Source: Intoshia linei
Taxonomy: Eukaryota; Orthonectida; Rhopaluridae
DNA length: 20,829 nucleotides
Assembly (NCBI GenBank): GCA_001642005.1
Contig: LWCA01000667.1
Location: 1 to 20,829 of the forward strand
Direction: 5' to 3'
Shown here: positions 15,871 through 20,829 of the stretch, piece after piece
Layout: each line of letters starts with the position of its first letter
How positions within the stretch are numbered: the first letter of the stretch is position 1
Position numbers and translations under genes: made by a program
Notes under the pieces: generated by a model
What the model saw: the letters and a program-made list of their open reading frames with translations, nothing else
Databases searched by the model: none
Told to the model about the DNA's origin: nothing

Positions 15871-17370
15871 AACTGCACCGCAAAACTATGTACAAACTCC
15901 AAATTTTGGCATTAAATATATTTATATTATTCTAATTGAACTCTTATCATGACATGTCAATATGAAGTTGAATCTTAACTAATATGCAAAATTTCGTCAC
16001 ATTTTATCATCTAATTAACTAAATAATTAACAATTCAATTTTACATTCTAAATTTTTGTCGCAAAACTGTGAAATTGTATTTTTTAATTGAGTTTACTAT
16101 CTTAAAAACTTATTTTTAAAATGCCAAAACGTGGTAACTTATTATCGGATTTTGAACAAGGTGTAATACAATCTCTTACCAAAGAAAAGGTACCTATTGG
16201 CCAAATTGCAGATAGATTAGGGAGATCATATAACTGCATAAAAAATTACCTTCTCAGAAGTAAGCTTTACATTCGTGGAGGTGGAAGACCTCAATTATTG
16301 GATGATAGAACGAAAAGGCATATCTGCCTTGAACTTATAAAATATGATTTTCCTACTTCAGCACGTTAATAGCTGATTTGAATCTCAATGTCTCAAAAGA
16401 TACGGTGTACAGGTAATATATATATAATTATATTATCAAAAAAATTTAGATTTTTGGCTAAAAATATATCTCATATTTTAGAGCACCATTATTGTCACAA
16501 CTTAATAAGAAGAATAGATTAAAATAGGCAAAGGAAACGCTATTAAAATTAACAACAAAAAAATTGAACTTGGAACAGGTAACATTCTTAGACGAAAAGA
16601 GATTTTTATTCGACGTCCGTATGGATGTCGAAAATATTGGGCAAAACACAATGAGATTTGAAAATTTTTCGGAAAAAAACTATTCTCGAAAAGCATTGTG
16701 GTATGGGGCAGGAATAGGATTAAACGGTACCACATCTATTTATTTTACCGACCGAAACGTCAATTCAGATGTATATATAGACATATTGACCAAATCCTAT
16801 CTTCCTTTTCATCAAAACGATTATATATTGATGCAGGAAAACGCCAGGCCTTATGTTTTAAAAAAAGTATGGGGTTTATACGTGAAAATAACATACAAGT
16901 TCTTGATTGGCCACCATACAGTCCTGATTGCAATCCCATTGAGAACCTCTGGGTTATAATGGTTCGTCGACTATACCTTGAAACTAAAGTGTATCATAAT
17001 AATATCGAATTAAAGGCAGAAATTAAATGTATATGGGATGCTCTTGACACACAGGAAATAAAAAAATTGGTAGAATCATTTTCCTCAAAAGCAAGCAACA
17101 GGAGGACTTACAACCAAATATTAAAATTGTTATTATATATAAATAAATTACCTTTATTGTATCTTTTATGCGTTTTTCACATAGTTTTGAGACACATATT
17201 TCAAACTTTAAATTTTAATTGTTAGTTATTTAGTTAATTTATTGATGGAATTTCTCGAAATGTTTAATACAAGTTAATAATCAGTATTATATTAAAATAT
17301 ATAATTATAAGTTTAATAAATATATTTAATTGCAAAAATTGGATTTTGCACATAGTTTTGCGGTGCAATT
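15871..17370 (+). mobile_element. Full-length but inactive Tc1-like transposon
   Basis: The element is 1500 bp, flanked by TA at 15869-15870 and 17371-17372. The terminal inverted repeats AACTGCACCGCAAAACTATG and AATTGCACCGCAAAACTATG (right end reverse-complemented) extend with few mismatches for about 50 bases to a shared TTAAATATATTT. The interior holds one broken transposase gene in the same orientation. Its right end lies about 125 bases beyond the stop codon of the minus-strand BK channel gene, so it may have affected that gene's 3' end. Confidence 0.93.
16121..17225 (+). pseudogene. Tc1-like transposase (DD34E type) with frameshifts, a stop and an intron
   Basis: Transposases of this family cut and paste the element between TA sites. 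The ATG at 16121 opens a paired-like HTH region (IGQIADRLGRSYNCIKNYL) and a GGGRPQLL linker. At about 16366 one base is lost: the frame stops at 16367-16369 and resumes as LIADLNLNVSKDTVYR. A GT-AG interval (16413-16481, 69 nt) looks like an intron. A TAG at 16525-16527 replaces the Trp usual in RLxWAKE. The first catalytic Asp is in FLDEKRF. The second position reads MQENARPY, with Glu where Asp is expected. A base lost in the A run near 16863 shifts into LDWPPYSPDCNPIENLW, whose Glu is the third residue, 34 residues on. The C-terminal part ends at 17225. It cannot make active enzyme. Confidence 0.9.
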
Positions 17371-17495
17371 TATATACAAACTTATATAATAATAATTATT
17401 AATATGTAATTCTAAAATATTTAATTTTTTATAATTTAGGAATATATAAATAATAAATTTTGTAATTTAAAAGTGTTTCAATTTGATTTACTGTT

Positions 17496-18903
17496 TCACT
17501 TTTTATGTTTTGATAGTAAAACGTGAGTGGAAATTTCGCGATCGGCAGATTTTCTATGAACATCAGATTTAGTATCATTATCGGAATTTTCATGATAATA
17601 GGTATTTGAAGTATCAATTTCATTAGAGTAATTTTTAAATGAATTTATGACATCATCTTGACTGGAATCAAAAGGCATTAGACAAAATAACTAAACAATG
17701 TAAATACAAATATGGAACTGGTAAACTTTATCGTGAAGGTAAATTGGCATATTTAAAGGAGGATTGCATATAACGAAGCGTTTTTTAGGTATATAATCAT
17801 ATTCCAAAGAGTTGAAATCCAACAATCTGTACATACCAATAGAAAGTATTCCATAGTTTCTCAGCAGTACTAGCAAAATGTTTTGATATATGTATTCCTA
17901 CATGGATAATTATAAGTTTAATTCAAAATTTACCTTTACGCCTTCAAAATATGCTGAATCAACTGATATCATTATAAATTTACATCGATCTCTCGCATTC
18001 AGTGTATTTATGGTTGAAAATTGAGACAATGTCATTCCTTCACCTTCAGCCAATATTTTTTCTAGTTGACTGGTAGACCCGCCAGTAATCAAACTTCGTA
18101 AAAGTGAAAGTGAACTTCCATTGAAATATGTCTATTTTATATAATGAACGCAAAAAACTAATATATACCGTGCTCATTAAGGAATCCAACACACTGACTG
18201 CAAATGCTGTCCCACAAGCAAACGGTTGAGTCATGTACAATTCAGTACTTGGATCATCATCGTCATCCTAGTATATTTTTAGAATAAAACATTTATTGAT
18301 ATTACTTGATCCAAAAATTGTACATTTGCATCACTAACTAGACATATCATTATAATAGTACATAACATTATTGTATATGTAATGACCTGTTTCCTCATTC
18401 AAAAAAACATAGGTAGCAAGCAATTAAGATTAAATTTTTCAACTCAAAAAAACGACAAATATTGAAATTTAAAATAATTTTTAATACTGTTTTTTAAAAA
18501 TAAACCACAACTTATAAAATTAATTATTCACTAATAAATTTTCATTAATCTCTAAATGCTGAATTTTACCTAATTCGGTTATAATTGGAATGTTGTGTCC
18601 CATGGTGATTGATTTTTTGGAAGTGTTTTTAGGATGATTTTCTAAATAAAATAAAATGACACATTTAATTAAAATATCTATTATACCTCCCTGTGGGTAA
18701 TTTTTCGTGACAATTGTGGCATTAGGGTTTAAATCGTTGATGGCAAATTTCATAGCTTTGATATTTAAAGAACAAAGTATGGCTTCTTTGTCGGTTAAAT
18801 GTTGATAATCTTCATTATTGGATGTTCTACCCGACAAAATTACGCACATATCACAACTATTTATATTTACAGCTCGTAAATAGGATCTATTTAGAGGCGA
18901 ACC
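17496..18903 (-). CDS. slo: BK (Slowpoke) calcium-activated K+ channel, C-terminal exons
   Basis: BK channels are membrane tetramers opened by voltage and cytoplasmic Ca2+; this part encodes the RCK2 half of the gating ring. Minus-strand exons: 18903-18687, 18641-18532, 18267-18169, 18131-17934, 17897-17727, 17690-17496 (stop). All phases join, giving 329 residues. Landmarks: [50 protein letters not shown], the calcium bowl [73 protein letters not shown] and LFCLMPFD, then a hydrophilic tail. Four of five introns are 45, 37, 36 and 36 nt. The core around the calcium bowl is nearly invariant while flanks diverge strongly, so this is a fast-evolving orthologue or a paralogue. The donor after 18532 (GTGAAT) is the weakest junction. 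Pore and RCK1 exons must lie upstream. Confidence 0.88.
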
Positions 18904-20301
18904 CTATAATATTGCACCATAAGATATAGTTAAATTTTAATTTTAAATGATATGAATATTAGTCAAAGGCAATGTTTAAAATTAGCCATTCTCAATAGGG
19001 TTGGGAAAAAATTTTTAAATAAAATGACAATATTTTAATTTTTGAACTAAATAAAAGTTTCAAACCGTTTTACTTTTGTGGGTCGGTAAAAAGTTGTAAT
19101 TTTAAATTAAATTTTAATCGTTATTTCTTATCTAATGCATTCATTTACGTTATTTTTAAAAATGCCATACATATTCTTACATACATTAAAAATTAGGGGT
19201 GTGTTTTAAAAATTAAGTGTTGAATACGAAAAAGTTGAGTAATTAATCAAAAATGACAATAAAAAAAAATTATTTAAATTAGATAAAAATTTGTGGGACT
19301 CTCCCGATTTTAAAGATGTCATACAAAAATGTTTTACAAAAATTAAAATGTAACTTTATTTAATGGAATGTTGCCATGGAATGTGTTAGCTATGTTAAGA
19401 GTGATCTTGTGTAGATCGTAACGTTTGATTGTTGCACTTTACATTTTTAAATTCAATTATACCTAGCGTAATCGGGTGTATAACTCATAAAAATGAAGTT
19501 ATAAATACATTCAGTAACGTAGATAATTATATTAAGTACTAGCAGTATTTTCAATAGCATACTACTAGAAAGTTATATACCAAACATTATATTTCATGTA
19601 GAAAATGAATTAACATGATATATTCACTCTAGAGTAAAGTGAGTTTTAACGATAGTTACTCTAATATTGCTCTATCGTTACTTACCTCGTTACTTTTTAT
19701 TTATCGATGTTTAAAATTCTTATATAATTTTATAAAAATTATCATTTTTGATTAATAAACATTTTCTTGAAAAACAAAAATAAATGAGGTAGAATTAAAT
19801 TTAAAGATGTAAAGTGAACAACCAAACATGACGATCAACACAAGACCACTCAAAATAATAATCAATAATAAATAATGTTAAGCTCCGTCATGCACCATTG
19901 CCGTTATTCTATAATATAAAAAATAAATTTTCAAATTATAGCTATATTTATCATTTTGTTTTGGTGTTTGTGGTGGGTTAAATGTAGAAATTTGTCTATC
20001 ATTTCAAAAATTTTAGTCTACTTTTATAAGAGACTTAAGATTGTTATAATCCAACCAAAATTTTATATATCCTTAACCCAATATACCAACAAAATAAAAG
20101 ATTTTATAAATTTTAACCCAAAATATATTATAAACGGGAATGTAATTAATCCAAGCATTTATATGAAAAAGTATTAAAAATCATCACTGTATTATGAATT
20201 TCTTCTTCTTTTGTGTACAAATTTAATGATCGTTTATATTTTTGTAAGGTTCTTTCGGCTAAATCGGTTACAATTTTATACTTTATTGGTTAATTCTTTA
20301 T
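18904..20301. other. Presumed large intron of the BK channel gene
   Basis: The acceptor of the first confident channel exon is at 18904-18905. The stretch upstream is AT-rich. A weak minus-strand fragment near 20065-20090 reads YIGLRIYKILVG, which loosely recalls the IGLRNLVMPLR segment of RCK2, and a minus-strand frame at about 20170-20270 reads LAERTLQKYKRSLNLY. Neither can be placed with confidence. No repeats shared with the rest of the window were noticed. Confidence 0.35.
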
Positions 20302-20710
20302 TTTCGTAATATAGTGATAAAATCTATTCCCATAATATTTAGTTTATCAGAAATGCCAAATGTATTTTTGAAAACATTTCCTATGATAATTTTCATAATA
20401 TTCTATTATTGCTTGATCAAAATGACGTTTAATAAATTGTACAAATCCATAATGATAATGCTACATAATTGTGCAACGGTAAATAAAATCGAAAATGGTA
20501 TATTGTCAAAACTAAACTTACATACAAATTTATAATTTATCTTGTATAATCTATTAATATGAAGAAATTTACTATGGAGTAGGCTTAAATACGACAATTT
20601 GTGCCGATTAATAAATAATATTAATACGCATTAACGTTTTGTATTAAGTTACTCATAATTTTACTTAAAAAATATAAACGAGAATTAAATTTGTCCACAA
20701 TATAATACGA
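20302..20710 (-). CDS. Probable upstream exons of the BK channel gene (tentative)
   Basis: Three minus-strand fragments occur in the order expected for the end of RCK1 and the following linker. At 20710-20636, FLSKIMSNLIQN resembles the FSTMMANLF segment. At about 20519-20415, FDNIPFSILFTVAQLC with a following hydrophobic stretch resembles IGIPFAQATELC and the LLLLAIEI strand. At 20396-20302, IIIGNVFKNTFGISDK resembles the INP-AKIQANTQGFF segment. Each match is weak alone; the collinear order and strand, upstream of confident channel exons, are the argument. Splice junctions could not be fixed, so coordinates are those of the open fragments. Alternatively they are exons of an unrelated gene or chance. 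Confidence 0.3.
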
Positions 20711-20829
20711 AATTAAAAATATAGTCACCGTTTTAAATAAATTTTAACAAAATACTTTGCATAATTATGTAATCTTTTAGAATAATATATTTTAGATTAA
20801 AATTTATAAAATCATTTATTTTATTGGTG
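20711..20829. other. AT-rich right edge
   Basis: Nothing is recognised. If the channel model is right, the earlier exons lie beyond the window. Confidence 0.4.

Noticed and set aside
16458-16735. Two minus-strand frames of 63 and 77 codons
   Set aside because: They are antisense to the Tc1 transposase coding sequence.
20170-20270. LAERTLQKYKRSLNLYTKEE considered as the IGBP1 N-terminus
   Set aside because: A better, phase-matched N-terminal exon (FFSKNED) exists at 9310-9419, and the BK channel gene lies between this fragment and IGBP1.
20297-20460. Alternative minus-strand frame HYHYGFVQFIKRHFDQAII
   Set aside because: It overlaps the frame that fits the BK linker order, and no splice model or family supports it.
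1-20829. tRNA, rRNA, CRISPR array or bacterial-style operon signals
   Set aside because: None was seen: no cloverleaf with intact promoter boxes, no regularly spaced direct repeats, and the genes are intron-bearing animal genes.

Overview
The window is a strongly AT-rich (by eye about three quarters A+T or more), repeat-laden stretch of animal nuclear DNA. There is no bacterial organisation: no operons, no ribosome binding sites, no long open frames. Two conserved animal genes can be rebuilt exon by exon on the minus strand with GT-AG introns, and DNA-transposon debris fills most of the rest. Many introns are only 36-45 nt, which is unusually short. The lineage is left open: it is metazoan, but I cannot place it further.

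Layout. 1-2683: ends and bodies of DNA transposons, namely a possible pogo/Tc1-type end at the left edge, a Tc1-like element with long inverted arms (944-1556), and a hAT-like element (1738-2683) carrying an older hAT MITE. 2684-5192: mostly featureless, with three GC-richer plus-strand islands that look like coding scraps. 5592-9823 (minus): a complete ten-exon gene for the PP2A regulatory protein TAP42/alpha4 (IGBP1), 350 codons, with repeats sitting in its longer introns. 9824-13213: the gene's 5' flank, then a mosaic of two dispersed repeat families (called R1 and R2 here) and two hAT MITEs. 13250-14300: a broken LTR-retrotransposon gag. 14635-14867: a near-perfect hairpin MITE. 14909-15463: a third R1 copy. 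15871-17370: a full-length but dead Tc1 element. 17496-18903 (minus): six exons encoding the C-terminal RCK2 half of a divergent BK (Slowpoke) calcium-activated potassium channel that keeps the aspartate calcium bowl. Weaker minus-strand coding fragments at about 20302-20710 look like upstream exons of the same channel.

The two host genes are unrelated in function (PP2A/TOR signalling and membrane excitability) and simply share strand and intron style. IGBP1 illustrates how the locus grew: its last three introns are 37-44 nt, while the others are 305-1023 nt, and at least three of these hold recognisable repeats.
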